From Dysgonomonas sp. 216 (GTDB lineage Bacteria > Bacteroidota > Bacteroidia > Bacteroidales > Dysgonomonadaceae), in NCBI RefSeq assembly GCF_010501065.1, contig NZ_QVMM01000001.1:282974-346973 (forward strand): a stretch of DNA of 64,000 nucleotides, written 5' to 3'. The notes beneath the pieces were generated by a model. It was not told the DNA's origin, ran no database searches, and saw nothing but the letters and a program-made list of their open reading frames with translations. Position 1 is the stretch's first letter, and each line of letters starts with the position of its first letter. The position numbers and the translations under genes were made by a program. Positions 52,341 through 62,325 of this stretch are shown piece by piece.

Positions 52341-54494
52341 ATGAGGAAATACATTAACTTAATTATTATTTCTTTGGTGGTTCTATTCGCATTATCTTCT
52401 TGCGGAGAGGGCGACCCTGTGAATTTTCAGGTAAAAATAGAGGATGGCAATAGTATACTGAAGCAAAATACTAAAATATACCTTTCTAAGTATCAATGTC
52501 CGGACAATATTATTCCTGTAATATATACTACTGAGTCCGTTAACGAGAAACAGCTAATATCGTTTACTGATAGCATATTCGAACATTATACAGACCTGAT
52601 TGATGGGTTTGACGATATGGGTATGCTGATTATAGTTAGCCGAAACCCACAGTTGGTGCAAATGAGACTGGGAAGTTACTATTCGCTTGCAGCACGAACA
52701 AATGGCTTGTGCCCCGGAAAAGAATATTACGAAACACAGCAACAAGTGTCGGACAAGGGACTCGATTATGTAACCATTCGTATGTTCGATTTGGGAATAA
52801 GAAGTCTTCATCATAAAAAAGCACAAGGGTTTAATAATACACAAATATCGGATATAGAAACATATATCAATAAGTTTTTTACGTCGTCGGTTACGCCCAA
52901 AGATAAATGGACTTTTAAACTGTTTTTCAAAATACCGACTATAATAGCATATAGCCTTTTAAAACTTATCGGGTCGTTACAATGGACATTGTTGGTTGTG
53001 GCTATTTTAGTTGTAATAATAAAAATGAGCGTCAGGACTTTCTTTTACCGTAAAATAAAGAACGAACAAACTAAGGCCGGCGCATACGTTTTGGTTAACT
53101 TTTTTATAATAAACCCGCTCTTAATAACTGTAATAACCTCGGCTATATTTTTTGTAGGAGTACCCAGCATGGAAAACATGCTTAGTATTTCTGCCTATAA
53201 TTTAGGCAATGTAGGCTATCTCGACAAGGTATATCTGACCTACGAAATGCAGTCGAGTTTTTGGTTAGGCCTTTTGTTTATTAGTTTGTATGTAATACGC
53301 AGTGTGCTGAAACTAATGACAAAGGAACTGATTCGGGTGGCAAATAAAACGGAAGAAGAATCTGATATTCAGAATACATCCGAAGCATTGGGGCAGTTTG
53401 TGGGAACGGTAGGCTTATTTGCTATTTTATTTATGCCTGTAACAATGATATATATGTTTATTGCTATTTTAACACCGTTTGTTATAAGTAATGCAGTTAC
53501 ATATTTTTACATTGCTAAAAAGCTCCATAGTTACGGGCATTGGAAACAATCGTTATCTATTTTAATTCTGGTTCCGATATTTTGCATGTTGGGGTTAGGC
53601 GGAAGTTATTTTTTTCACAGGTATAAGTTCGACGAGGAAGCTAAAATCCGTGCCGAGAAAGTATCAGCTCCTCTAGGTGCTTCGTTAATAACCGGCAACT
53701 ATGTGGCAACTGTGTATAAATCTAATTATACAGAACTGAAGCATCAGGCTTCAATTGTTCCCGACCGCCTTGTTGAAGGAAAATATCAGCTTGTGGTACC
53801 AAGGCAACTGCGCAACGATTTTTATTTAGACTCGCTTTCGCTTGCTATAAATTTCGAATCGGCAGGAGATGCAGATGTTTATCTGGTTGATAACGACATA
53901 TTCATCGAAATGCAACATAAGGGCGAACGCTGGTTGTTTGCCAAAGATGGAACCAATACTTCGCTACCTGTTGCAAAACAACAGGAAACAAAGAAAACAG
54001 AGATACAAGATATTGAGAGTAAAAGTAGCAGTAGCTCAACTCGTACAGCAGTAACGTCTCCGAATAGGGAAGTGCCCCCCAAAAATGTAAAAACGCCTCG
54101 ACCAGCTGTTCGCCCTGAAACACAATCTAATTCTCAGCCGAAACCTGCAGTAAATTCATCATTGCCTCCAAAACAAGAGCCTCCACAGAGACGAGAACCG
54201 GGGTATACGGTAGAAGTATACGGAAACGGGAACAGATATTCGGGTTATGTAAACGAGTATAACCAGCGCCATGGAAAAGGTACTTATGAGTGGGCTAACG
54301 GAAATAAATATACCGGAAACTGGATAAACGGAAAAGGAACAGGTCAGGGTATTTATTACTCAAGGGAAGGCTGGCGATTCGAAGGCTCGTTTGTTGACCT
54401 GAAATTTCATGGTAATGGCATTTATTATCATAAAAATGGTAAAGCCCAGAAAGGTGTATGGAGTAATGGAGTCTTACAAAATCTGGTAAAATAG
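52341..54494 (+). CDS. TPM-like, multi-TM, MORN-repeat lipoprotein
   Basis: This 717-residue protein has an N-terminal lipoprotein signal (lipobox FALSSC, Cys21). Residues 40-190 resemble the TPM domain seen in membrane-linked phosphatase-like proteins: NIIPVIYTTESVNEKQLISF, GMLIIVSRNPQLVQMRLGSY. The middle (about 190-440) contains several membrane helices. Then come a soluble part with a Ser/Pro-rich linker (about 545-610) and at least three C-terminal MORN repeats (YSGYVNEYNQRHGKGTYEW, KYTGNWINGKGTGQGIYY, FEGSFVDLKFHGNGIYYH). I know no named family with this architecture. It may scaffold or sense membrane or envelope state (inference). Confidence 0.6.
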   Translation: MRKYINLIIISLVVLFALSSCGEGDPVNFQVKIEDGNSILKQNTKIYLSKYQCPDNIIPVIYTTESVNEKQLISFTDSIFEHYTDLIDGFDDMGMLIIVSRNPQLVQMRLGSYYSLAARTNGLCPGKEYYETQQQVSDKGLDYVTIRMFDLGIRSLHHKKAQGFNNTQISDIETYINKFFTSSVTPKDKWTFKLFFKIPTIIAYSLLKLIGSLQWTLLVVAILVVIIKMSVRTFFYRKIKNEQTKAGAYVLVNFFIINPLLITVITSAIFFVGVPSMENMLSISAYNLGNVGYLDKVYLTYEMQSSFWLGLLFISLYVIRSVLKLMTKELIRVANKTEEESDIQNTSEALGQFVGTVGLFAILFMPVTMIYMFIAILTPFVISNAVTYFYIAKKLHSYGHWKQSLSILILVPIFCMLGLGGSYFFHRYKFDEEAKIRAEKVSAPLGASLITGNYVATVYKSNYTELKHQASIVPDRLVEGKYQLVVPRQLRNDFYLDSLSLAINFESAGDADVYLVDNDIFIEMQHKGERWLFAKDGTNTSLPVAKQQETKKTEIQDIESKSSSSSTRTAVTSPNREVPPKNVKTPRPAVRPETQSNSQPKPAVNSSLPPKQEPPQRREPGYTVEVYGNGNRYSGYVNEYNQRHGKGTYEWANGNKYTGNWINGKGTGQGIYYSREGWRFEGSFVDLKFHGNGIYYHKNGKAQKGVWSNGVLQNLVK

Positions 54495-54499
54495 CCGAT

Positions 54500-55612
54500 T
54501 CAAATTAACTGGTACATCCCTCCGGGTTGAGGTTTTATGAGCCCCGCCATTTCCATTTCCAACAGAATAAAAAACAGTTGAGAAACAGGGATTTCTGTTT
54601 CGACCGATAATAGGTTCACATGTGTTGAGTCGGATTGTTGCAGAACATCATATATTTTCTGTTGTTCTTCGGTTAAGTTAAGGAATAATTCTTTCTGTTT
54701 CGGTACTGTTTTGGTTGTGGTGTTGCTCCAATTCATATTATCCATAAAATCATCGGCCGATAAAATAACTCCCGCTTTATTGTCTAGTATCAATTTATTG
54801 CAGCCTCGCGAATAAGGGTCGGAAATTCGTCCCGGCAAGGAGAATATCTGCTTGTTATATGAGTTGGCAATGTCGGCTGTGATTAGTGAACCTCCTTTCA
54901 TATCCGATTCAACAACTATAACAGCATCGGCCATTCCGGCAACAATACGGTTACGCCGAACAAAGTTGTGCTTGTCGGGTTCGGTATTGCTGGGGAATTC
55001 GGTTAACAATCCACCTTGTTCAAGCATATCTACGGCTGTTTTCCGATGAACAGACGGATATATTCTGTCGAGCCCGTGAGCAAGCACACCTACTGTGGGA
55101 AGCCCTGCTTTTAGTGCCGATCTGTGGGCTTGTATATCAATTCCATAAGCTAAGCCGCTAACAATTAATACATCAGGATGTTTTAATGCTAAATCTTGTA
55201 AAAAAGTTTCGCAAAAACTGTTACCGTAGTTTGTCGATTTACGTGTACCGACTATGCTCACTATTTTCTGGTTATTTAAATCCGCATTTCCTTTGTAATA
55301 GAGTAAGATAGGGGCATCGGTGCAGTCTTTTAAGCGTAAAGGATAGTTGTTGTCTTTTATAAAGTATGTTTTTAGTTTGTTTTTCTCCACAAACTTCATT
55401 TCTTTTTCTGCCAAGCGAAAGACTTCGGGATCGAGAATGGCATCAACTATTTTAGCCGATATATTGTGTATAGCCATCAAGGCTTTACGCCCCGATTTAA
55501 AAACTGCTTCTTCACTGCCCATTATATCAAGAAGGTTACGGGCTATAATGTCGCCCACTCCTTTTATTTGAGTGAGGGCTATCTGATAGAATAACTGCGA
55601 TTGTTGGTTCAT
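54500..55612 (-). CDS. dprA: DNA processing protein DprA
   Basis: DprA protects incoming single-stranded DNA and loads RecA in natural transformation. The 370-residue protein has an N-terminal HhH-like region (LTQIKGVGDIIARNLLD), then the Rossmann core (about 90-300) with VSIVGTRKSTNYGNSFCE, VSGLAYGIDIQAHRSALKAG, GVLAHGLDRIYP and PGRISDPYSRGCN. A C-terminal winged-helix-like DML1 domain (about 315-370) follows, with KIYDVLQQSDSTHVNLL. The gene is on the minus strand, convergent with the preceding lipoprotein gene (6 bp between stops). It may be housekeeping rather than evidence of competence. Confidence 0.9.
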   Translation of the reverse strand: MNQQSQLFYQIALTQIKGVGDIIARNLLDIMGSEEAVFKSGRKALMAIHNISAKIVDAILDPEVFRLAEKEMKFVEKNKLKTYFIKDNNYPLRLKDCTDAPILLYYKGNADLNNQKIVSIVGTRKSTNYGNSFCETFLQDLALKHPDVLIVSGLAYGIDIQAHRSALKAGLPTVGVLAHGLDRIYPSVHRKTAVDMLEQGGLLTEFPSNTEPDKHNFVRRNRIVAGMADAVIVVESDMKGGSLITADIANSYNKQIFSLPGRISDPYSRGCNKLILDNKAGVILSADDFMDNMNWSNTTTKTVPKQKELFLNLTEEQQKIYDVLQQSDSTHVNLLSVETEIPVSQLFFILLEMEMAGLIKPQPGGMYQLI

Positions 55613-55667
55613 TATAGCAAATATAGATTTTTGGAAAATAAAAACGAAATTTCGGACTTATTATAAT

Positions 55668-55675
55668 TATCTTTG
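55668..55675 (+). promoter_or_regulatory. -7 box upstream of the radical SAM gene
   Basis: TATCTTTG, a perfect TAnnTTTG match, 20 nt before the ATG at 55696. The -33 region is unclear. Confidence 0.5.
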
Positions 55676-55695
55676 AATACTAAATAGGGCGTTTT

Positions 55696-56700
55696 ATGGA
55701 TATATATAGATATATGAAGAAGTTTAACCAGATAGATAATGTCAGGTTAAAGCTTTTGGCATTGTGGGCAATGCATGTTACAGGAAGGCGATATATCGGG
55801 GTGTTCTTCGATCCGGTTTTAGCGTGTAATCTTCGATGCAAGATGTGCTATTTCAGCGATGAGAAGAAGCGTAAGGAACTGAAAGGAATAATGACTGCCC
55901 AGCAGGTAAAACATGTTAGCGAGGCCTTTTTTAGCCGAGCCGTGAAGGTGCAAATAGGTTGCGGTGCCGAACCTACCTTGTATAAGGCTGTTCCAGATAT
56001 AATAAAAGAGGCTAAAAAACAAAAGGTTCCGTATGTATCGATAACAACCAATGCCAATTTATTGACAGAGGAATTAGTGAAAAGCTATCTTGAAGCCGGG
56101 CTTGATGAATTTACAATATCGATGCATGGGGTTACAAAGGATATATATGAGTATTTTATGACCAATGCCGATTACGACACCTTTTGCCGTGTGTTAAACC
56201 TAATATCGGAAGCAAAAAGAAAATATAATTTTAAACTGAGGATAAACTATACTATAAATGAAAAAAATCTGGAAGATTTGAATAATCTGTTCAATGTATT
56301 CGGAGATATTAATATAGATATACTGCAATTGCGCCCTATTGAGAATATAGGGGATGCCGAGTATAATAATTACGACCGTTCGGCTCTTGTTGACAGGTAT
56401 GACGATGTTATTGACAAAGTAAAGCAAGAAGCTATTTCTCGGAATATAACCTGTTTGGCTCCGTCTATGCAGCAAGTAATGTCGCCAAAACAAACAAAAG
56501 GTAGTTCTATAATATCAGCTTTGGCATATTGCTATGTTTCTCCCGAATTTTATTGGAAATCGGATTTTAATAAAGAATCGGATACATTTGCTACTTATAG
56601 TAAACGTACTGGTTTAGCTAAACAAATTTTTAAGATGATTTTTAAAAGTACAGAAAAACTAGACGAATATAGCAAACATCTTAATTACGAAATAAACTAA
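55696..56700 (+). CDS. Radical SAM protein
   Basis: This 334-residue protein binds one [4Fe-4S] cluster through CNLRCKMC (about 44-51), the CxxxCxxC signature. A TIM-barrel-like core follows with VQIGCGAEPTL (GxE), SITTNANLLTEELV and EFTISMHGVTKDIYE. The C-terminal part contains two more cysteines (CLAPS, CYVSP) but no clear SPASM cluster. The family covers tRNA modification, peptide maturation and cofactor synthesis; substrate unknown. It begins a plus-strand run with the IMPase family gene (10 bp downstream) and the DUF4405-like gene. Confidence 0.85.
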   Translation: MDIYRYMKKFNQIDNVRLKLLALWAMHVTGRRYIGVFFDPVLACNLRCKMCYFSDEKKRKELKGIMTAQQVKHVSEAFFSRAVKVQIGCGAEPTLYKAVPDIIKEAKKQKVPYVSITTNANLLTEELVKSYLEAGLDEFTISMHGVTKDIYEYFMTNADYDTFCRVLNLISEAKRKYNFKLRINYTINEKNLEDLNNLFNVFGDINIDILQLRPIENIGDAEYNNYDRSALVDRYDDVIDKVKQEAISRNITCLAPSMQQVMSPKQTKGSSIISALAYCYVSPEFYWKSDFNKESDTFATYSKRTGLAKQIFKMIFKSTEKLDEYSKHLNYEIN

Positions 56701-56710
56701 CAATAGCATA

Positions 56711-57508
56711 ATGGAACTAAAAAAACTGACCGATCAGGTCTGCGAAGTAGCTGTAAAAGCCGGAAAGTATTTAGAAGAACAGCGTTTGAATTTTGACGCA
56801 GATAAAATTGAAGAAAAGCAGGAACATGATTATGTTTCGTATGTGGATCAACAAACCGAAAAACTTTTGCTTGACGAATTGTCGGCATTGCTGCCACAGG
56901 CAGGGTTTGTAACCGAAGAGGGATTTGGTGTATTTAACGATGAAGAATACTGCTGGGTTATTGATCCATTGGACGGAACAACAAATTTTATAAACGATTT
57001 TGCTCCATATTGCGTTAGTATTGCACTAAAGAATAAAGAAGAACTGCTTATAGGCGTTGTTTATGAGGTTTGCCGTAAAGAGTGTTTTTCGGCATATAAA
57101 GGAGGAGGGGCGTATTTAGATGGTAAACAAATCAAGGTTTCCGATATAAAAGATATGGGTAAATCTCTGATAGGGTTGGAATTGCCTTATAATGTGTCGT
57201 TTAAGCCGGCTCTTATCCACCTGATAAATGATTTATATGGTAAGGCCAGTAGTCTGCGTATTAATGGCTCGGCGGCAATGTCGCTTTGTTATGTTGCTTG
57301 TGGCAGATATGGAGCATGGTTAGAGGCTTACCTGAAAACATGGGACTACTCGGCGGGTGTGTTAATTGTAGAAGAGGCAGGCGGTACAGTAACTAACCTC
57401 TCGGGAGGAAATCTTAAATGGGGCGAACATAATCTGATTGCCAGTAATGGGCACTTCCATACGTATTTGGTCGATTTGTTAAAACCTTTGGTCTCCGATT
57501 TAAAATAA
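56711..57508 (+). CDS. Inositol monophosphatase family protein
   Basis: This 265-residue Mg2+-dependent sugar- or nucleotide-phosphatase fold begins with a helix, then shows EEGFGV near residue 70, the metal-binding motif WVIDPLDGTTNFINDFAPYCVSIA and GGGAYLDG. The late motif is LKTWDYSAGVLIVEEAGGTVTNLSGG. The WxIDPxDGT and WD(Y/x)xAG motifs give the five metal ligands. Substrate could be inositol phosphate, fructose bisphosphate or 3'-phosphoadenosine phosphate; the sequence does not decide. It lies 10 bp after the radical SAM gene and 6 bp before the DUF4405-like gene. Confidence 0.9.
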   Translation: MELKKLTDQVCEVAVKAGKYLEEQRLNFDADKIEEKQEHDYVSYVDQQTEKLLLDELSALLPQAGFVTEEGFGVFNDEEYCWVIDPLDGTTNFINDFAPYCVSIALKNKEELLIGVVYEVCRKECFSAYKGGGAYLDGKQIKVSDIKDMGKSLIGLELPYNVSFKPALIHLINDLYGKASSLRINGSAAMSLCYVACGRYGAWLEAYLKTWDYSAGVLIVEEAGGTVTNLSGGNLKWGEHNLIASNGHFHTYLVDLLKPLVSDLK

Positions 57509-57514
57509 AATATT

Positions 57515-57991
57515 ATGAAGTTAGAACGAAAAGTTATTACTCCATATTTAACGTTTTTATTTGTGGTTGTCGCTATTTCGGGCATGCTTATGCTTTTTCA
57601 TATTTTTGACGATTACACAAAGGTGGTTCACGAATTATTGGGGGCGGTATTTGTTTTGTTTTCCATTTTTCATGTAATTCTTAATTGGAAAAGCCTTAAA
57701 AGCCATTTTAAAAATAAAGTGTTTATTATTTCGGGCATCGTTATATTACTGTTTTCAACAGCATTTGTTTTAGCAGGAAAGTTACACCCCAACCACGAAC
57801 AAATTGTGATGGAAAAACTTGCGGAAGCTCCGATTTCGGAAAGCTTTAGTATTTTGAAACTCGATTATGATGAAGTGGAGAAAATACTTAATGAAAATGA
57901 TATTGTTATTGGCAACTCGAAAACTATAAAAGATATTGGGTTGAATAATAAAAAATCGGTTAAAGATATAATAGAATTAATTATTGAATAG
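57515..57991 (+). CDS. DUF4405-like membrane protein with C-terminal soluble domain
   Basis: This 158-residue protein has three hydrophobic helices (about 10-30, 38-58 and 66-88). Histidines near their ends (MLMLFHIFDDY, VHELLG, IFHVILNW) fit a haem-ligating cytochrome-like bundle as in DUF4405. Residues 95-158 form a small soluble part, with NHEQIVMEKLAEAPISESFS and ILKLDYDEVEKILNENDIVI, that I do not recognise. It follows the IMPase family gene by 6 bp and is the last gene before a strong bidirectional terminator. Confidence 0.65.
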   Translation: MKLERKVITPYLTFLFVVVAISGMLMLFHIFDDYTKVVHELLGAVFVLFSIFHVILNWKSLKSHFKNKVFIISGIVILLFSTAFVLAGKLHPNHEQIVMEKLAEAPISESFSILKLDYDEVEKILNENDIVIGNSKTIKDIGLNNKKSVKDIIELIIE

Positions 57992-58067
57992 TGCGAATGG
58001 GCACAGTTCATTTATATACTTATATCGTTACTAATTAATTATATACTCGAAAAAGATATGTTTTAAG

Positions 58068-58125
58068 CCAACCGCAAGTGTATTTTATCTTCGGCAAATA
58101 CATTTACGGTTGGTTGCGTTTTATG
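58068..58125. terminator. Bidirectional terminator before the HTCS gene
   Basis: CCAACCG and CGGTTGG close an 18-bp stem with two mismatches (58068-58085 with 58096-58113) and the loop TATCTTCGGC. T-rich tracts flank it. It ends both the DUF4405-like transcript and the HTCS transcript, whose stop is at 58121. Confidence 0.85.
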
Positions 58126-61100
58126 CGTTATGTTGCTTTTCAAATTCTTTAGGAGTCATTCCAAACTGTTTTTGGAATAGTTTTATGAAGTAGGACGAAG
58201 AATTAATCCCCACCAGATAACATACCTCACCAACCCTGTATTCTCCACTCTGAATAAGTTCGGCTGCTTTTTTCAGACGTATCAGACGAATAAAGTCGGT
58301 GGGTGCTAATTCTGTCAATGCTTTTATTTTGCGATGCAAACTCGACCGGCTCATAAAAACACTTTCTGCTAACTTTTCGACATTAAAATTAGAATCGGTT
58401 ATATTTTCCTGAATCGTGTTTATTACTTTCTCCATAAACTGCTCGTCAGCTTTGTTCATGCCCATATGTTGTATCGGAATGAATGGCTTTCTCATAAAGG
58501 CTTCTTTTTCGCGTCGGCGGTTACTCAATAATGTTGTTAATTGAGTTTGCAGATGATTTAGCGAGAATGGCTTTTCTACATAAGCATCAGCTCCCATTTC
58601 TAAACCATGTATTTTGCTGTTTAAATCGTTTTTAGCTGTAAGCAATACAACCGGAATATGACTGTACTCTAAGTTCGATTTGATGTTTTTACACAGTTCA
58701 AAGCCATCCATTTCGGGCATCATTATATCAGTCAATACTAGGCCGATACTATTTTTTTCCAGTATTTTTAATGCATCAACTCCGTTTGTTGCTTTTTCAA
58801 TATTATATTGCTCGTTAAGCTTATCGGCTATAAATGTTTGCATTTCAATATTGTCTTCAACAATAAGTATTGTATCGGCATTCGATTTTTTCGTTTTACT
58901 TTCGGATTCGATTTCAGATTCTTTTAATATGTAGTTTTCGTCTTCATCGTTTTCCTCAATTTTTCCGGCCTTTTTATTTTCTAACGGTAGCTCCAGAATG
59001 AATTCGTTGAGGCTGTCTTTTTCTCTAAAATACAATTCTCCATCGTGTAGTTTGGTTAGCGATAAGGCTAAAGACAGCCCGATACCCGAACTGGAGTTTG
59101 CATTTCTTGTTTTGTTGACCTGATAAAATGGATCGAATATTTTCTCGCCCAATTCTTTGGGTATCAATTCTCCATCGTTTGTAAATCTGATAATAAAATG
59201 CGAATTATGTATAAATAGTTCCACATCTATGTGTTTGTTTGAATAACGCAATGCGTTAGAAAACAAGTTGTTCAGTATTTTAGTGAAGGCCTCAGTGTCA
59301 ACCGGAGCAAATATTTTTGATTGAGGCAATGTTAGTTTAATCTCTTTATCTTGATGTATTGCAGCCTGTTCGAATTGGTTATATATATTACTAACAAATT
59401 CGGATATATCGATAATAGATAAATTAAGGAGAAAATTATTGCTGTCTACCTTTCTGAAATCTAATAACTGATTGACTAAACTTAGTAGCGAAGAGGTATT
59501 TTTACTCATTATATTGAGATTTTTCTTTATCTCCGGATCGTTAATTTCCATTTCCTGCATCGACTCTAAAGGGCCGTTAATCAATGTTATCGGGGTGCGT
59601 ATTTCGTGTGCGATATTTGTAAAGAACTCAACTTTAGAACTGTAAAGTTCTTTTTCCTTTTCTATTTCGAATAGTTTTTGTTTCTCGCTATGGCTTTTGT
59701 CTGTTCTTTTTTTGTACCAGTAAGCATAATAATAAACAGCAAAAATAGCCATGAACAGGTAGATTGTTATAGCTAGGTTGGATTGCCACCAAGGTGGTAA
59801 TATTGTTATTTCGATAGATGTTCCGGCTTCGTTCCATACACCATCGTTATTACTGCCTTTTACCTTGAATGTGTATTTTCCCGGAGGGAGCTTTGCATAC
59901 GATGCAGTGTGGTTATTGGTTGTGTATGTCCAATCTTCGTCTATATTCTCCATTTTATATGCATATTTGTTTGCCGACGAAGCAACATAGCTTAAGGCAA
60001 CAAAATCGAAACCAATATTCGATTGGGTATGATCGAGTGTAATTTTATCAGTATGAATAATGCTTTTAGACAGAGGAGATTCGGGGGTTGTCAGTCTTAC
60101 TTCTTTGTTAAATATTGTAAGTTTAGTAATGTATACGGGCGGTATGAAGGTATTCTCTTTAAATTGGTCTGGATTAAAAGCAATCATTCCCTCCAAGCCT
60201 CCAATATAAAGCTTGCCTGAACTGGAAACTAGTGCCGATTTATAATTGAACTGGTTACTGGGTAATCCGTCGTTTTTAGTGAATACTCTTACACTTTCGT
60301 TAAGCGGGTTAAACCTGACTAATCCGTTGTTTGTCCCAAACCACAAACTTCGTGATTTATCTTCTAGTATTTTATAGGCTACATCGTCGGGTAGCCCGTT
60401 GGCTACTGAGTATGTTGTAAAATTATCTTGCGATTTGTTATATCGGCATATACCTCCCCTGTCGGTCGAAAACCATATTTCACCTGTGCTGGTTTCTGTA
60501 ATATCGGTTGCCGAATTCGAACTTAAAGATTTTGGGTTTTTCGGGTCGTTAAGGTAGTGTTCTATTTGGTCTGCTTTCGGATTATATTTGAATACACCAT
60601 TCCCCATGGTTGCAGCCCATATATTGCCTTCCGAATCTTCCATTATGTCATAAATAAAGCTAAGTCCGAACTGATCTTGCAAAACAAAGTTTTTGAGGCT
60701 CTTGTCTCCTAAATAAACTCCCCATGCATTGCCTATCCAAATCCGATTGTGACGGCCTTCACATATTTCGAATATACTTGATTCGTTAAGGTTGAGGTCT
60801 TTTCCCGAATAATGGTGTGTTGTCATTTGTGGTAATTGAAGTACATCAAGCCCGTTTTTAAAGTATCCTACCCACACTCTATCGTCGTTTAACAAAAAGC
60901 CTAAAACGCTGTTGTTGTACAATGGGCCATCGGCTCCACTGCCTATTTTAGTAAATGTATTTGTTTTAGGATTATATATATCTAAGCCGGCGTCTTCTGT
61001 TGCAATCCATATATTGCCATCCTTATCCTCCTGTAATTCCCTTATACGTTTACTTCTGATCGAATTTTTATTATTGAGAGGTACAAAGCGTTCAAATTCC

Positions 61101-62128
61101 ATTCCCCGTTTTGGTAAATAGTTTACACCACCGAAATTGGTTCCTATCCAGATGCCATCTTCTCTGTCTTTGTAAATTCTCTCGATAACATTGTCCGAAA
61201 TAGAAAACGAAGACATTAAATCGACATGGATACGGCTAACTTTATCTTCCAGTTCGTTAATAACGTATACTCCGGCTTGAGTTCCAACCCATAATTCGTC
61301 TTTAATACAAATAAGATGTCGTATTATTTTATAGTGTACATCGGGGGCATTAACATCTGATAGGGTGTTGCGGCGTTTATTTAATTTTCGGAGCCTGCCT
61401 TCGTGTATTCCAACAACAAGTTCATCGCCATAATCACACATTGTATATATGTTTTCATCTTTAAGCGAATCGCCGTTTCGGTCGCCCAGATATTGAGCAA
61501 ACGAATCATTTTTTTTGTCATATAAATATACTCCACCACCATTGGTTCCTATCCAAACCATTCCGTTTTGTTCAATACACATACATTGAGGATTTCCCTG
61601 ATCGGGCAAATCCGTACTGCCTATGGCATAGTGGTGTAGTTTTTTTTCGATAGTGTTATATCTGAATAGTCCTTGATTGGGTATAATAATCCATATGTTA
61701 TTGTCTAAATCCGATTTTATGTCGGCAACCCAGTCGTAAATATATATGTTATTGGATGTACTGTCGTTAAACGAGGTAAACGTTTCTAATACAGGATCGA
61801 AAATAAAGATACCCATATCGGTTCCTAACCACATTTTTTTATCGGTATGCTCGTAAAGTACTGCTATATTGTTATTTCCCCGTTCAGACACTGGGTCGTA
61901 GCAATCGTATACTTTAATAGATGTGCCATCGTATCGGTTCAGGCGGTTACGGGTGCCAAACCACATAAATCCGTAGCTATCCTGTATAATAGATTTCACA
62001 TTGTTCTGGGAAAGTCCTTTTTCTCCATCTATTTTAGTGAAGTAGTAATTGAAATTGCTAACAGCTTCGGCAGCAGAGGCTAACGAGCAACTTAAAATAA
62101 TTCCAAAAAGCAAACAAAAGATTCTCAT
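58121..62128 (-). CDS. Hybrid two-component system sensor-regulator (HTCS)
   Basis: From the ATG at 62128 the protein has 1335 residues. A signal peptide (MRIFCLLFGIILSCSLASA) precedes a periplasmic double beta-propeller (about 20-700, repeated WIGTNxGV-type blades) and a Y_Y_Y domain (about 713-776, ASYAKLPPGKYTFKVKGSNN). One membrane helix lies at about 783-803. The cytoplasmic part has a HisKA box with FFTNIAHEIRTP (His840), a HATPase domain (about 933-1043), a receiver with LTDIMMPEMDG (Asp1131) and an AraC-type HTH (about 1236-1333). It should sense an oligosaccharide and activate the neighbouring glycan-utilization genes, including the divergent GH36 gene. An open frame continues upstream to 62257 but is not the start. 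Confidence 0.94.
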   Translation of the reverse strand: MRIFCLLFGIILSCSLASAAEAVSNFNYYFTKIDGEKGLSQNNVKSIIQDSYGFMWFGTRNRLNRYDGTSIKVYDCYDPVSERGNNNIAVLYEHTDKKMWLGTDMGIFIFDPVLETFTSFNDSTSNNIYIYDWVADIKSDLDNNIWIIIPNQGLFRYNTIEKKLHHYAIGSTDLPDQGNPQCMCIEQNGMVWIGTNGGGVYLYDKKNDSFAQYLGDRNGDSLKDENIYTMCDYGDELVVGIHEGRLRKLNKRRNTLSDVNAPDVHYKIIRHLICIKDELWVGTQAGVYVINELEDKVSRIHVDLMSSFSISDNVIERIYKDREDGIWIGTNFGGVNYLPKRGMEFERFVPLNNKNSIRSKRIRELQEDKDGNIWIATEDAGLDIYNPKTNTFTKIGSGADGPLYNNSVLGFLLNDDRVWVGYFKNGLDVLQLPQMTTHHYSGKDLNLNESSIFEICEGRHNRIWIGNAWGVYLGDKSLKNFVLQDQFGLSFIYDIMEDSEGNIWAATMGNGVFKYNPKADQIEHYLNDPKNPKSLSSNSATDITETSTGEIWFSTDRGGICRYNKSQDNFTTYSVANGLPDDVAYKILEDKSRSLWFGTNNGLVRFNPLNESVRVFTKNDGLPSNQFNYKSALVSSSGKLYIGGLEGMIAFNPDQFKENTFIPPVYITKLTIFNKEVRLTTPESPLSKSIIHTDKITLDHTQSNIGFDFVALSYVASSANKYAYKMENIDEDWTYTTNNHTASYAKLPPGKYTFKVKGSNNDGVWNEAGTSIEITILPPWWQSNLAITIYLFMAIFAVYYYAYWYKKRTDKSHSEKQKLFEIEKEKELYSSKVEFFTNIAHEIRTPITLINGPLESMQEMEINDPEIKKNLNIMSKNTSSLLSLVNQLLDFRKVDSNNFLLNLSIIDISEFVSNIYNQFEQAAIHQDKEIKLTLPQSKIFAPVDTEAFTKILNNLFSNALRYSNKHIDVELFIHNSHFIIRFTNDGELIPKELGEKIFDPFYQVNKTRNANSSSGIGLSLALSLTKLHDGELYFREKDSLNEFILELPLENKKAGKIEENDEDENYILKESEIESESKTKKSNADTILIVEDNIEMQTFIADKLNEQYNIEKATNGVDALKILEKNSIGLVLTDIMMPEMDGFELCKNIKSNLEYSHIPVVLLTAKNDLNSKIHGLEMGADAYVEKPFSLNHLQTQLTTLLSNRRREKEAFMRKPFIPIQHMGMNKADEQFMEKVINTIQENITDSNFNVEKLAESVFMSRSSLHRKIKALTELAPTDFIRLIRLKKAAELIQSGEYRVGEVCYLVGINSSSYFIKLFQKQFGMTPKEFEKQHNA

Positions 62129-62170
62129 GGTTGGTGTGCTTATATAAAAAATAATCAATTCTGCTAAATA

Positions 62171-62178
62171 CAAATATA
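62171..62178 (-). promoter_or_regulatory. -7 box for the HTCS gene
   Basis: The minus strand reads TATATTTG, 42 nt before the ATG at 62128. A CAAA (TTTG on the minus strand) lies further upstream at 62204-62207, with a long 25-nt spacing. Confidence 0.5.
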
Positions 62179-62317
62179 AACATATTGACAGAGAAATCGG
62201 TGTCAAAAAGTAAAAGAATTGTCGCACAGCCCGACGGGCTTTGTATGTGACGCACAAAATAGTACGCTTGTTTTATTATTTGGTGCAAGCTTTTTTAATA
62301 AGGTGATTGAAGGGATA

Positions 62318-62325
62318 TATATTTG
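62318..62325 (+). promoter_or_regulatory. -7 box for the alpha-galactosidase gene
   Basis: TATATTTG matches TAnnTTTG. It gives a leader of about 150 nt that contains a 12-bp inverted repeat, TTAAGATTTATT with AATAAATCTTAA. HTCS binding sites often lie just upstream of such promoters; none was identified with certainty. Confidence 0.45.
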
